Shown piece after piece: positions 43,214 through 53,625 of a stretch of DNA of 54,384 nucleotides (positions are counted from its first letter, which is position 1; the number at the start of each line of letters is the position of its first letter). The stretch is from the NCBI GenBank assembly GCA_937944385.1, contig CALDYQ010000051.1, positions 1 through 54,384 of the forward strand, written 5' to 3'. The notes under the pieces were generated by a model. It was not told the DNA's origin. It did no database searches and was given only the letters and a program-made list of their open reading frames with translations. Position numbers and translations under genes: made by a program. The DNA comes from an uncultured Burkholderiales bacterium (GTDB taxonomy: Bacteria > Pseudomonadota > Gammaproteobacteria > Burkholderiales > Casimicrobiaceae).

Positions 43214-43319
43214 CATGCATTCATCTATGCGTTGAAGACCGATGCTGCCGTCGTCGAGTTGCCGACCGGAGCACGCGCCTACAGAATTCGTGCGTCGATC
43301 GAATCAAAGGGAGAGCCGA

Positions 43320-43556
43320 ATGAGCGCACACCACGAAGAAAGTTTCATCAAGACACCCAAGCAACTCATCATCGTCAGCATCTTGGCGTTCGTCATTCCC
43401 GTTGCCATCGCACTCATCGCGGCGCTGGCTGTCACCCGCTCGCTCTTCCCCGCCGCCGCGCCGGCCGACAAGCGCGAGGCGCTGGTCAAACCGGTGGGAG
43501 GCTTTTCGATGATGAACCGCGAAGCAGCCTCCCTCAAGGAACTGCCGCAGAAGTAA
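43320..43556 (+). CDS. Small membrane protein resembling the anchor of the nearby cytochrome c
   Basis: This 78-aa protein has one membrane helix and a short periplasmic tail. Its N-terminus (SFIKTPKQLIIVSILAFVIPVAIAL) aligns closely with that of the cytochrome c at 44173 (GFIKTPKQLIIAGALALVTPVAIAM), but it has no CxxCH haem site. It may be an assembly factor, a small subunit, or a paralogue that lost the haem domain. GGGAGA precedes ATG 43320. The terminator of aceB separates it from the upstream gene. Confidence 0.82.
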   Translation: MSAHHEESFIKTPKQLIIVSILAFVIPVAIALIAALAVTRSLFPAAAPADKREALVKPVGGFSMMNREAASLKELPQK

Positions 43557-43989
43557 GGCGGATCGCTCGGCTTGACGGTCGCTCTCCCTCTACTACCAGA
43601 CCGAGGAGAGGACCATTTGCTCCCTCTCCTCCGGGAGAGAGTCGGGGTGAGGGCTACTCACTCGCTTGAAACCACGCTCGTTCGCACGCTCGCTCGCACG
43701 CCGGCCAGCACGCCGTGCGTGCGGGTCGCACGTTGCGACAGGGTTTACGGCAACTCGACCTCATGTACGTCAGCAACCCGCGTGAGGATGCGACGTGTGC
43801 AGTGCAGCGAAGCAAGACCCAACGGCTCCGACTCATCGCGATCGGCTCGCCCGACAGGAGTGCTCGGCATTCGCTCACGCTCATGTCCTCACCCCTCGCT
43901 CTCGCTCGGGGCCGCCCCGCAGGGGCGTCCGCTCGGCTCGCGCCGAGCGTCGAACGAATTCACGACAGGTTCGCCTCCTGTCGGTCTCT
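43557..43989. other. Gene-free stretch with repeat-like sequence
   Basis: I see no gene in these 433 bp. It contains a REP-like palindrome at 43621-43653, an inverted partial copy around 43887-43900, runs of CGCTCGC-type simple sequence and a 14-bp duplicate of the tRNA-Arg 3' end at 43848-43861. The composition looks unlike coding sequence on both strands. Confidence 0.6.
43621..43653. repeat. REP-like extragenic palindrome
   Basis: CTCCCTCTCCTCCGGGAGAG followed by GTCGGGGTGAGGG resembles the dispersed extragenic palindromes common in many proteobacteria. A reverse-oriented CCTCACCCC at 43887-43895 mirrors the GGGGTGAGG at 43644-43652, as in paired REP elements. Confidence 0.55.
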
Positions 43990-44066
43990 TGGCGCGCCCG
44001 ACAGGAGTCGAACCTGTGACCTTTGGCTTCGGAAACCAACACTCTATCCAGCTGAGCTACGGGCGC
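43990..44066 (-). tRNA. tRNA-Arg (anticodon CCG)
   Basis: A full cloverleaf is readable on the minus strand: acceptor arms GCGCCCG/CGGGCGC, D-arm with AGCTGGATAGAG, anticodon stem TTGGT/GCCAA around loop TTCCGAA (anticodon CCG, reading CGG codons), and a T-arm with GGTTCGACTCC. The terminal CCA is encoded. A TATAAT on the same strand (44077-44082) lies just upstream. Confidence 0.96.
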
Positions 44067-44072
44067 TGAGCA

Positions 44073-44127
44073 CTCGATTATAGGCACCGGTCGCCAATCG
44101 CTCGGCGATGCGGCACCTATAATCGAG
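44073..44127. promoter_or_regulatory. Mirror-image divergent promoters for tRNA-Arg and the cytochrome c gene
   Basis: A perfect 12-bp inverted repeat (CTCGATTATAGG at 44073-44084, CCTATAATCGAG at 44116-44127) places a consensus TATAAT on each strand. The minus-strand copy suits the tRNA (start about 11 nt downstream) and the plus-strand copy the cytochrome gene (leader about 45 nt). A smaller dyad, CGCC/GGCG, lies at the centre. -35 elements are not obvious. Confidence 0.7.
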
Positions 44128-44172
44128 GCTCACGTATTCGACTTTTCATGGGGTTCGCGCCCCAAGCCATTC

Positions 44173-44661
44173 ATGAGCGGCGAAGGTTTCATCAAGACAC
44201 CGAAGCAACTGATCATCGCGGGGGCGCTGGCACTCGTCACGCCGGTGGCGATTGCCATGCTCGGAGCCCACTTGGTTACCGGCAGCAAGCGTATCGACCC
44301 GAATGAGTCGCCCGCGAGCGTCGAACAACGCATCCGTCCGATCGGAGAGCTGGTCAAATCGGAGGGGACTGCACCGCCACCGGCGGCCGCGCCCGCGGTA
44401 GCGGCCGTGGCCACCAAGCCCCGAAGCGGCGAAGAGGTCTACCAACTCGCCTGCGCTGCCTGCCACGGTGCGGGCGTGGCGGGCGCGCCCAAGACGGGCG
44501 ACAAGGCGGCGTGGGCGCCGCGCATCGCGCAAGGCGTGGCCACGCTCTACAAGCACTCGATCGAGGGCTTCAAGGGCATGCCGGCACGTGGCGGCAACTC
44601 GAGCCTGACGGACGACGAGGTCAAGGCGGCCGTCGACTACCAGGTGGCCCAGTCGAAGTAG
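44173..44661 (+). CDS. Membrane-anchored cytochrome c, c5 family
   Basis: This 162-aa protein has an N-terminal membrane anchor (KQLIIAGALALVTPVAIAML), a Pro/Ala-rich linker (about residues 60-80) and a class I cytochrome c domain with the haem site CAACHGAGVAGAPKTGD and the Met-ligand region GFKGMPARGG. This is the cytochrome c5/CycB layout, a periplasmic electron carrier to terminal oxidases. The anchor is shared with the 78-aa protein at 43320. A strong terminator follows. Confidence 0.92.
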   Translation: MSGEGFIKTPKQLIIAGALALVTPVAIAMLGAHLVTGSKRIDPNESPASVEQRIRPIGELVKSEGTAPPPAAAPAVAAVATKPRSGEEVYQLACAACHGAGVAGAPKTGDKAAWAPRIAQGVATLYKHSIEGFKGMPARGGNSSLTDDEVKAAVDYQVAQSK

Positions 44662-44689
44662 GCGCACGACGGTGTACGGCTGTCGACGG

Positions 44690-44719
44690 AGGCGCGCCCT
44701 GAGGCGCGCCTTTGTTTTT
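44690..44719 (+). terminator. Intrinsic terminator of the cytochrome c gene
   Basis: An 8-bp stem GGCGCGCC/GGCGCGCC with a 4-nt loop is followed by TTTGTTTTT. It sits 29 nt after the stop codon. Confidence 0.92.
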
Positions 44720-44736
44720 GGTGAGTGACCGCCCCC

Positions 44737-45567
44737 ATGAGCACCTACGTCGTTGGCGACGTCCAAGGCTGTGACGCGGAACTCGGCGAGTTGCTATCGC
44801 TGATCCGCTTCGACCCAGCGCGCGACCGGGTCTACTTCGTTGGCGATCTGGTCAACCGCGGTCCCGCATCGGCCGCGGCGCTCCGTCGGGTCAAGCAGCT
44901 TGCCGATGCAGGCGCGGCCGACAGCGTTCTAGGCAACCATGATTTCTTCCTGATCATGGCCCACGCGGGCCTGGCTCGACCGCATCCAGGCGACACGCTC
45001 GACGACGTGCTCGCAGCCCCCGACGCCGATGCGCTGATCGAGTGGCTCCGGCATCGCCCCCTGCTCCTTGATCTGCCCTGGGCGACGCTCGTGCACGCGG
45101 GGCTCTTGCCCGCCTGGGATCTGCCCGAGGCGCGCCAACTGGCCCGGGAGATCGAATCGGCGCTACGCACCCCCGACCCCTTGCCGTTTCTTCGCGAGCT
45201 CTTCGGCAACGAACCGCGAAAGTGGTCGCCTGATCTCGTCGGCATGGCGCGCGCGCGGGTCGTCGTCAATGCTTTCGCCCGGATGCGCTTTTGCAGCGCC
45301 GACTCCACGTTGGAATTTGCCGAAAAGCGGGATCGCACCTATGCGCCGACGGGCTTTTCGCCGTGGTTCGCCCATCCAGAGCGCGGTTCGCGTTCGCGCC
45401 GCGTGGTGGCCGGCCATTGGTCGAGCGAAGGATTCAGACGCTGGCCGAACGTGACGCTGCTCGACTCGGGCTGCCTCTGGGGCGGCGCCCTGACTGCACT
45501 GCGGCTCGACGATGAGGCCGTGTTTCAGGTTCCGAGTCGGCAGCCGGCCAGTCTCATTGTGGATTGA
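44737..45567 (+). CDS. apaH: Symmetrical bis(5'-nucleosyl)-tetraphosphatase ApaH
   Basis: This 276-aa metallophosphoesterase hydrolyses Ap4A to ADP and removes Np4 caps from RNA. The metal motifs GDVQGCDAEL, GDLVNRGP, LGNHDFFL and HAGLLPAW are in order, and the C-terminal GHWSSEGF and LDSGCLWGG are typical. ATG 44737 is preferred; GTG 44725 would add four residues. It converges on the acyltransferase gene. Confidence 0.95.
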   Translation: MSTYVVGDVQGCDAELGELLSLIRFDPARDRVYFVGDLVNRGPASAAALRRVKQLADAGAADSVLGNHDFFLIMAHAGLARPHPGDTLDDVLAAPDADALIEWLRHRPLLLDLPWATLVHAGLLPAWDLPEARQLAREIESALRTPDPLPFLRELFGNEPRKWSPDLVGMARARVVVNAFARMRFCSADSTLEFAEKRDRTYAPTGFSPWFAHPERGSRSRRVVAGHWSSEGFRRWPNVTLLDSGCLWGGALTALRLDDEAVFQVPSRQPASLIVD

Positions 45568-45570
45568 GCG

Positions 45571-46305
45571 TCATCGTTGACCGCGGACTGCCGCCCGCAC
45601 CAGTTCTTCGGCCCGCTCGGCAACCGCGCGGCGGTGCAGGCCACGGCAGTGGATGGCCTCGAGAAAGCGCACCTCGGCGGTCACGGCGCCCGCCCGGGCA
45701 AGCGCGCGCAGCGAGTCGACGAGCGTCATCTCCCCAATGTAGGCCGCCGCATCCGTCCAGCGACCGTGCCGATCCAAGTAACGGATCGCGACCACCCAGA
45801 CCTCCCCGCCCACGGCGACCACCGGTTCCAAAAGCGAGGCATGGAACTTGAGCACGTCGTCGCCACGGCTGGTCGTCCCCTCGGGAAAGACCGCGACCGT
45901 CTCACCCGCCTCCATGAGGCCATGGATCACCGAGGCCAGACGGTGCGTCTCGCGCCGGTTGTTCCGGTCGATGAACACGGTGCCAACGTTCTCAAGCAGC
46001 CGACCGACGATCGGCCACTGCCGGAGTTCGCGCTTGGCGATGAAGTGACACGCCCGCTCGGTGTTGAGGGCGAAGATGTCGGCCCAGGACACGTGATTCG
46101 CAACCAACGTCACCGGGCGATCGGCCGTCTTCGGGAAGCCGATCGCACGCACATCGATGCCGGTGATGCGGAGCAGCTCGCGCGACCAGCGCCGGTTGAT
46201 CTCTCGGCGGCGTACGGGGTCGGCGCGCCGGTAGCTCGTCTGCGAGATGTAGAGCCCCTGAACGAGCTTAGAACTCATGCGCAGTGCAGTCAGTGGTACT
46301 CTCAT
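45571..46305 (-). CDS. 1-acylglycerol-3-phosphate acyltransferase-like protein (PlsC family)
   Basis: This 244-aa acyltransferase has the catalytic NHVSWADIFAL (NHxxxxD), a VFIDRNNRRE acceptor-binding motif, FPEGTTSRGDDVLKFH and the late VWVVAIRYLD strand. These mark the PlsC/LPLAT family making phosphatidic acid or remodelling lipids. ATG 46305 is chosen; TTG 46341 would add 12 residues. There is no obvious ribosome-binding site at either. Confidence 0.87.
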   Translation of the reverse strand: MRVPLTALRMSSKLVQGLYISQTSYRRADPVRRREINRRWSRELLRITGIDVRAIGFPKTADRPVTLVANHVSWADIFALNTERACHFIAKRELRQWPIVGRLLENVGTVFIDRNNRRETHRLASVIHGLMEAGETVAVFPEGTTSRGDDVLKFHASLLEPVVAVGGEVWVVAIRYLDRHGRWTDAAAYIGEMTLVDSLRALARAGAVTAEVRFLEAIHCRGLHRRAVAERAEELVRAAVRGQR

Positions 46306-46460
46306 GCGACGGGTGACGGGTGCAGCCGGATCGGGCGTCAACTATGATTCATCGAACGTTCGCCCACGTGGGATCGCGTCGATGTCATGATTGCCGGGCA
46401 GTCGCCGTCTATACAGCGAAGCCCATCGAAACAGTCTCATTTCCGGCAGGGAGCGCCTCT

Positions 46461-47522
46461 ATGTCTCGAATTCTTGCATTGACTCTGACTGCGGTTGCGG
46501 TCGCACTGGCGGGCTGCGAGGCGACCCGGCCCAAGCTCGGCTCCGAAAGCGCCAAGACGACCGCCACCGGTTCGGCGGGTGGAGCAGCCGCGCAGAACGT
46601 GAACGCCCAACTGGGCCGCTGTGACCGCCCTGTAGGCACGATCGCACTGGTCGAGGATCAGTCGCTCGACTGGTATCGGTGGTACGTGGAGAACTACCGT
46701 CTGGGCTCGACCGCACCGGTGCTCCGCCTGTTGATCCAGCAGTCGAACTGTTTCATCGTCGTCGAACGTGGCCGCGCCATGCGCAACATGGAGCAGGAGC
46801 GGTCGCTCCAGCGTTCGGGCGAGCTGCGTCAGAACTCCAACTTCGGCCAGGGCCAGATGGTTGCGGCGGACTATTCGCTCACGCCCGAGGTGCTCGTGAG
46901 CGCCCGCGGCACGAGCGGTCTCGGTGCAGCGCTCGGCGGCTTCGGCGGTCGCCTCGGCGCCATGGGTGCGGTGGCCGGTGCCGTCCGCACCAATGAGGCG
47001 GCCGTGATGCTCACCCTGGTCGACAATCGCTCAGGCGTGCAGGTCGCGGCGGCAGAGGGCTCATCGTCCAACACCGACTTCAACCTGGGGGGTCTCCTCG
47101 TGGGCTCGTCAGGCTTCGGCGGTGCCGGTGGGTACACCAACACGCCGCAGGGCAAGGTGGTGAGTGCCGCCTTCACCGACGCCTACAACAACATCATCAA
47201 GGCGGTGAAAAATTACTCGCCCCAGTCGATGGGCGATCGCGGCATGGGCACCGGGGGTCGCCTCACGGTCGAAGGCAGCTCGCAGCAGCAGGGCGCGCCG
47301 ATTGCGGCGTCGCAGGCGGCTGGGCCTTCGTCGACCGGTCATGCCAATATGAGCATGACAGCGGCCCAACAGAAGCTCAATCAGCTCGGCTATGACGCAG
47401 GCACGCCGGACGGAATGCTCGGACGGAAAACGGTCGAAGCGTTGCGTGCGTTCCAGCGTGACCGCCGGATTCCGATCACCGGCCAGCTGGATCAGGCCAC
47501 GATGAACGAACTGGCCAAGTAA
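46461..47522 (+). CDS. CsgG-like lipoprotein with C-terminal peptidoglycan-binding domain
   Basis: This 353-aa protein begins with a lipoprotein signal (ILALTLTAVAVALAGC, lipobox ALAGC). A CsgG/HfaB-like domain follows (VLRLLIQQSNCFIVVERG, then DYSLTPEVLVSARGTSG and VMLTLVDNRSGVQVAAAEG, ending near VSAAFTDAYNNIIKAV). After a Ser/Gln-rich linker the last about 60 residues form a PG_binding_1 domain (AQQKLNQLGYDAGTPDGMLGRKTVEALRAFQ is its hallmark, positions 296-326). It would sit in the outer membrane and tether to peptidoglycan. No curli genes are nearby. GGGAG precedes ATG 46461. Confidence 0.87.
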   Translation: MSRILALTLTAVAVALAGCEATRPKLGSESAKTTATGSAGGAAAQNVNAQLGRCDRPVGTIALVEDQSLDWYRWYVENYRLGSTAPVLRLLIQQSNCFIVVERGRAMRNMEQERSLQRSGELRQNSNFGQGQMVAADYSLTPEVLVSARGTSGLGAALGGFGGRLGAMGAVAGAVRTNEAAVMLTLVDNRSGVQVAAAEGSSSNTDFNLGGLLVGSSGFGGAGGYTNTPQGKVVSAAFTDAYNNIIKAVKNYSPQSMGDRGMGTGGRLTVEGSSQQQGAPIAASQAAGPSSTGHANMSMTAAQQKLNQLGYDAGTPDGMLGRKTVEALRAFQRDRRIPITGQLDQATMNELAK

Positions 47523-47543
47523 ATCGGCCGGTCACCCCGCAAA

Positions 47544-47566
47544 AAAGCCCGCTTCGGCGGGCTTTC
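47544..47566. terminator. Bidirectional terminator between the CsgG-like gene and the response-regulator gene
   Basis: Stem GCCCGC/GCGGGC with TTCG loop, flanked by A6 on the left and T-rich sequence on the right. On the minus strand it has a perfect T6 run, and on the plus strand TTTCTGGTTT, so it ends both convergent transcripts. Confidence 0.92.
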
Positions 47567-47596
47567 TGGTTTGGATGTCATGCGGCGCGCCGATGC

Positions 47597-48256
47597 TCAC
47601 GCCGCCTCGCGTCGCGTCGGCGCCTGCCGATCGATCAGGCCGTGAACCGTCGCGTACTTCACGAGATCGACCACCGAATGCGCCCCCAGGCGCCGCTGCA
47701 CGGCCACCTTGTGCGTGCTGACCGTCTTGATGCTCAGATGCAGCTTGTTGGAAATTTCGGTCACCGACAGCCCCTGCACGAGCAACGCAAACACCTCGAA
47801 CTGCCGGTCGGACAGTTTGGTGTGGGGCAAATCGCTGTTGGCGACAGGCGGTGGCGGGGGAGCAGACACCGGACTTGCCGCAGCAGCCAGTACGGTCGCC
47901 ACCAGTCGTGTGGGAGCGACGTTCTTCTCGAGAAATGCGTAGGCCCCGAGTTGAATGGCCCGCTCGGCATAGATCGAGGGGTCGTACATCGAGCAGACGA
48001 TGATGCGTAGTCCCGGGGCCTCGTTGCGGATGTGGCGAAGCAGCGCCAGCCCCTCACGCCCGGGCATCCCGAGATCGAGGATGGCTACGTCCGCTGGCGC
48101 CTTCGCCAGCATCTGCAGCAGACTGCTGCCGTCGCTCACCTCGCCGACGACGCGGATTTGCGGGCTCCCGGCCAGGATGGCTGACAAGCCAGCGCGCACG
48201 ACGGGATGGTCATCGGCAATGATGACGCGGACAGCGGTTGATGACGACGTGGACAT
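47597..48256 (-). CDS. NarL/LuxR-family response regulator
   Basis: This 219-aa regulator has a receiver domain (acidic pocket IIADDHP, phospho-acceptor Asp61 in AILDLGMPG, Lys in FLEKNVAP) and a LuxR-type helix-turn-helix (LSDRQFEVFALLVQGLSVTEI with SIKTVSTHK). A Pro-rich linker joins them. ATG 48256 follows AAGGGG. It is on the same strand as, and 306 nt downstream of, the hybrid kinase gene, its probable phosphodonor via the kinase HPt domain. Confidence 0.93.
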   Translation of the reverse strand: MSTSSSTAVRVIIADDHPVVRAGLSAILAGSPQIRVVGEVSDGSSLLQMLAKAPADVAILDLGMPGREGLALLRHIRNEAPGLRIIVCSMYDPSIYAERAIQLGAYAFLEKNVAPTRLVATVLAAAASPVSAPPPPPVANSDLPHTKLSDRQFEVFALLVQGLSVTEISNKLHLSIKTVSTHKVAVQRRLGAHSVVDLVKYATVHGLIDRQAPTRREAA

Positions 48257-48562
48257 GAATCGACCCCTTGAAATCTTGACGGGCAAGCCTCGTCCGACCA
48301 CCGCGGACGCGCAAAATCCGAGCATTGGCCTCGTGAACCTTATCGGTGCAATGTCGCGGCCCCTCGCCGCGACCCAGCGTCCTAGGCGGGCGCGCTCCGC
48401 CGGAGAGCCGGTCAGGCGCGATCCTCGCGTTTTCAGTCGCAGGCTTTACTCACAGATCATATTGTCGGCCCTGCATGCCGGTTCGCCACATCACCGCCGC
48501 CAAAGCGGAGTATTTTTACCGTCAGTGACGCACACGCCGCACCACGCCACATGGTGCAACGG
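48257..48562. other. Spacer between the hybrid kinase and response-regulator genes
   Basis: No convincing gene is seen in these 306 bp. A minus-strand TATGAT at 48456-48461 in a locally AT-richer patch is a possible -10 for the response-regulator gene, giving a leader of about 190 nt. No terminator hairpin with a T-run is evident after the kinase stop. Confidence 0.35.
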
Positions 48563-51500
48563 TCAGATGGCTCGGTACTGTCCTTCAAATCGAGCAAGCG
48601 CGTCGAGCAGCAGGCCCAACTCCTGATCAAGACGTGCCTGTGTCATGCCCAGGCGGCCCTCCATGAGGGCCCGGCTCACATCCGCCAGCCGATGTGCGCC
48701 CAGCAGGGCTGCAGCGCCTGCAATTCGGTGCGCGGCGTTCTTCGCCAAATCGCTTCGACCGGCTGAAACCGCCTGCTGCCAGCGCGCCACATCCTTGGGT
48801 AGCTCCTCACGCGCCAGTCGCAGCAAGCGTTCGACAACCGACGAATCAGCCTGCGCCGCACGCACCAGGCCGTCGAGAATCCGCTCATCGAGAATGGCCA
48901 ATTCACTTGCTGCGGCGGGTGGTGACGCTGCGACCTCACCCTCGCATGCTGCCTCGATCGCAGCGGCGATCATGTCGGAGGTCGCGGGCTTGGTCACGAA
49001 GCCCTGCATCCCCGCCTCACGCGCCGCCTCGCGATCACGATCGAGCGTGCTGGCCGTGAGCGCAAGCAGCGCGGGCGGCTGAGCGCCTCGTCCCTTGGCC
49101 GCCTCGATGATGCCCCGCGCCGCGTCGAAGCCGCTCATGTCGGGGAGGTTGAGATCCATGAGCACCACGTCGTAGTGCTCGCGCTCCGCAGCTTGGAGCG
49201 CTGCCTGACCAGATGCCGCCGCATCTACCGAATACCCCCGGCCGCGCAAGCCGACGGCGACGATCTCCCGATTCACCGGATGATCGTCGACCACGAGAAC
49301 GTGTCGCGCCACCGAAGGGCGCTTTGGCAGCGGCTGCAGCGCAGGCTCTTCATCGACATCGCCAAGCGGAATGATCAGCCGAGCCGTGGTTCCCGTCCCG
49401 GCCTCACTTTCGATCTCGAGACTACCGCCCAGCGCCTGGGCCAGCTGACGCGAGAGAAATAGACCGACACCATGGCCGGGCGCCCCCCGGACGCTGCCGC
49501 TGCTCGCGAACAGTTCGAACAGACGCTCCTTCGCATCCTCGGGGATGCCCACGCCTGTGTCCTCGACCGCGAAGGCGAGACAACGCATCTGGCCGCGCAC
49601 CACCCGCGACAGCCGCAGTGCGATGCGCCCCACGCTCGTGAACTTGATCGCGTTGCTGAGCAGGTTGACGAGGATCTGGCGCAAGATTGCGCCGTCGCTT
49701 GCAATCGTCCGGGGCGCATCGTCAGCAACATCGAGCACGACCGGGACGGCCTGCTTGGGCGCGGCCGCAACCGCCACCCGGCGGGCATCCGTGACGAGCG
49801 CAACGACGTCGACCGGTGTCTTGACGACCGGAACCTCCCCGCCCCGTGAGGCCCCCTCCAGTCGGGCTTGCATGAGTACGGTATCGGCCAGCGAGATGAG
49901 CGACCGGCACGCCGCTTCGATCGTGCAGAGTCGCTCCTCCAGTTCGGCAAGGGGCACGACGGGAGCGTCCTCTGGGCCGCCGCCCGACTTGCCAATGGCG
50001 CCCTGAGCCTCCTGCGCACCGTGTATGCCCTGCTCAGCCACCGCAACAACGCGAGCACGCAAAGCTTCCGCGCTTCCCACGAGGGTCTGCAGCGGCGTAC
50101 GGATTTCGTGGCTCAGATAGGCGGCAAAGCGTGCCTTTTCCTCGGCAGCGGCACGCGCCGCCTCGGCGCTGCGCAAGAGTTCCTCCTCGTACAGGCTGCG
50201 CCGGGCGACCTCGGCCTGCAACTCCTCGGTCGTCGCACGAAGTGACTGGGTCCGTTCCTCGACCCGCGCCTCGAGCGATTCGTTGAGCCGGGCAAGCTCG
50301 GCGCGCTGCGTCTGGCTCTCGGTCCAGGCCTCGCGCCAGCGCCCGAACACGTCTCGAAACGCGCGCTCGAGCATGACCAGCTCGGCGAGCGACAGCCGCG
50401 TCGGCGGCAGCGTCTTTGTTGTTGCATCGGTCGAAGTCGCCAGATCGACCAGTTGTCCCACGTCGCGCGTGACTCGCCGGAGCACCCAGAGCCCAAGAAG
50501 GAGAGTGACTACGAGCGCGACACAGATGACCGCGAACAGCACCATCGCCTGACGGACGACGGGAGAAAAGAAGTCATCGCGCGGGATCGCCACGAGCACG
50601 TGCCAGTCGAGCCCCGGCACGTCGACGATACGTCGTGCGGCGAGGTCGATCGACTCGCCACCCGAGGCAAGCTTGGCGATCAGCGGTCCAGCCTCGAAGA
50701 ACTTGTGCGGCGGCTGAGCGAGCCACCACTGTGCGGCCTGGCTGATGAGCGGCACGGCGCTGTCCTTCGCCAAGGGTTGATCAGTGCTGCCTGCCTCGGC
50801 CTGCACCACGCCGGACGCACCTCCCGTTGCGTGCCCCGGCACGGACTGCGCGACCAGGCGACCGGCGCCGTCGACGATGAAGGCCACGCCGTTCTCACTC
50901 ACGCGCAGACCCCGCATGAAATCCGACAGTTCGGCCAGCACGATGTCGGCCGCTGCAATGCCCAGCAGATGCCCCTGTCCATCGCGCACGGGCAGACTCG
51001 CCGTCGTGACCATCTGCCCGGACGCAAAGGAACGATACACCGGCGTCCAGGTCAGGCGGCCGCGGTCGAGGGCCGCCGTGAACCAGGGCCAGTCGGGCGC
51101 ACGGAAGAGCCGCGTCTCGGTCTCGATCTGGCGCAAACGCTGCCCCGTCGGATCGAGTGCGTACACCGCCCTGGGCCGAGCTGGATCGCGCTGCACGCGC
51201 TGGATCGCCGGCGCATCCTCAGGCGGGTTGCTGCGATCGACGCCGATGAAGGCGCCATCGGCCCGCGCGAAATAGACGTAGCTGGCCGAGCGGCTGGCCA
51301 CGAGGGTCGCGAAGATGCGATCGGCGAGCGCCTCGATGTCGGTCTGCGCCTCGATCAGCTTGGAATCAGGGCGCCGCAGCGAGGGAAACGCCGAAGCGAG
51401 CAGCAACGAGGCCTCCTGCAGCTGGTGCACCGCGATGCGCTCCACGCGCTGCGAAATATCGGTCACCAGTTGCCTGGATAGGTGATCGGCTGCGCGAACG

Positions 51501-51658
51501 CCCGTGAACAGCGCCACACCCCCGATCAGGAGGCTGGGCAGAAGCACGAGCCCGACGAACGGCAGCGTGAGCAGCGTGCGCAGCCGAAGTACCGTGCCCC
51601 GTCCACCTTGAGAACGACCCGCTCCGGTATCTTCTGGACGACTCTGGCGCGCTGACAT
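48563..51658 (-). CDS. Hybrid sensor histidine kinase (dCache-HisKA-HATPase-REC-HPt)
   Basis: This 1031-aa inner-membrane phosphorelay kinase has a first TM at about 29-52 and a periplasmic Cache-like sensor at about 55-365. A second TM lies at about 371-394, then a HAMP-like and coiled-coil segment to about 505. The HisKA H-box SHEIRTPLQTL has His517. The ATPase domain shows an N-box NLLSNAIKF, DTGVGIP and GHGVGLFLSR. The receiver has Asp835 (VLMDLNLPD) and the HPt has His977 (NAAHRIAGAA). All phosphotransfer residues are present. The ligand is unknown. It is followed by a LuxR-type regulator. Confidence 0.93.
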   Translation of the reverse strand: MSARQSRPEDTGAGRSQGGRGTVLRLRTLLTLPFVGLVLLPSLLIGGVALFTGVRAADHLSRQLVTDISQRVERIAVHQLQEASLLLASAFPSLRRPDSKLIEAQTDIEALADRIFATLVASRSASYVYFARADGAFIGVDRSNPPEDAPAIQRVQRDPARPRAVYALDPTGQRLRQIETETRLFRAPDWPWFTAALDRGRLTWTPVYRSFASGQMVTTASLPVRDGQGHLLGIAAADIVLAELSDFMRGLRVSENGVAFIVDGAGRLVAQSVPGHATGGASGVVQAEAGSTDQPLAKDSAVPLISQAAQWWLAQPPHKFFEAGPLIAKLASGGESIDLAARRIVDVPGLDWHVLVAIPRDDFFSPVVRQAMVLFAVICVALVVTLLLGLWVLRRVTRDVGQLVDLATSTDATTKTLPPTRLSLAELVMLERAFRDVFGRWREAWTESQTQRAELARLNESLEARVEERTQSLRATTEELQAEVARRSLYEEELLRSAEAARAAAEEKARFAAYLSHEIRTPLQTLVGSAEALRARVVAVAEQGIHGAQEAQGAIGKSGGGPEDAPVVPLAELEERLCTIEAACRSLISLADTVLMQARLEGASRGGEVPVVKTPVDVVALVTDARRVAVAAAPKQAVPVVLDVADDAPRTIASDGAILRQILVNLLSNAIKFTSVGRIALRLSRVVRGQMRCLAFAVEDTGVGIPEDAKERLFELFASSGSVRGAPGHGVGLFLSRQLAQALGGSLEIESEAGTGTTARLIIPLGDVDEEPALQPLPKRPSVARHVLVVDDHPVNREIVAVGLRGRGYSVDAAASGQAALQAAEREHYDVVLMDLNLPDMSGFDAARGIIEAAKGRGAQPPALLALTASTLDRDREAAREAGMQGFVTKPATSDMIAAAIEAACEGEVAASPPAAASELAILDERILDGLVRAAQADSSVVERLLRLAREELPKDVARWQQAVSAGRSDLAKNAAHRIAGAAALLGAHRLADVSRALMEGRLGMTQARLDQELGLLLDALARFEGQYRAI

Positions 51659-51773
51659 TTCCCCGCAGTTCTCCGACGTTCAGGCTGATCGGCGTCCGCT
51701 CGTGCTCCGACGATTGGATCGCATTGTGCCCAGTCGAGCCGGACGGCTGGGTCAGGTCATGCCGCGTGCGCGG

Positions 51774-53550
<1,777 letters not shown>

Positions 53551-53625
53551 GGTTGTCCCGCGTCGGCGCAACGCTCGACCCCCGCGTTAGGATGACGTTT
53601 CGATCTCGATTGCGCGAAAGCTCCC

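Noticed and set aside
43621-43930. CRISPR array or transposon end
   Set aside because: Repeats are few, unequal and without regular spacers, and no transposase is present; a REP-like explanation is simpler.
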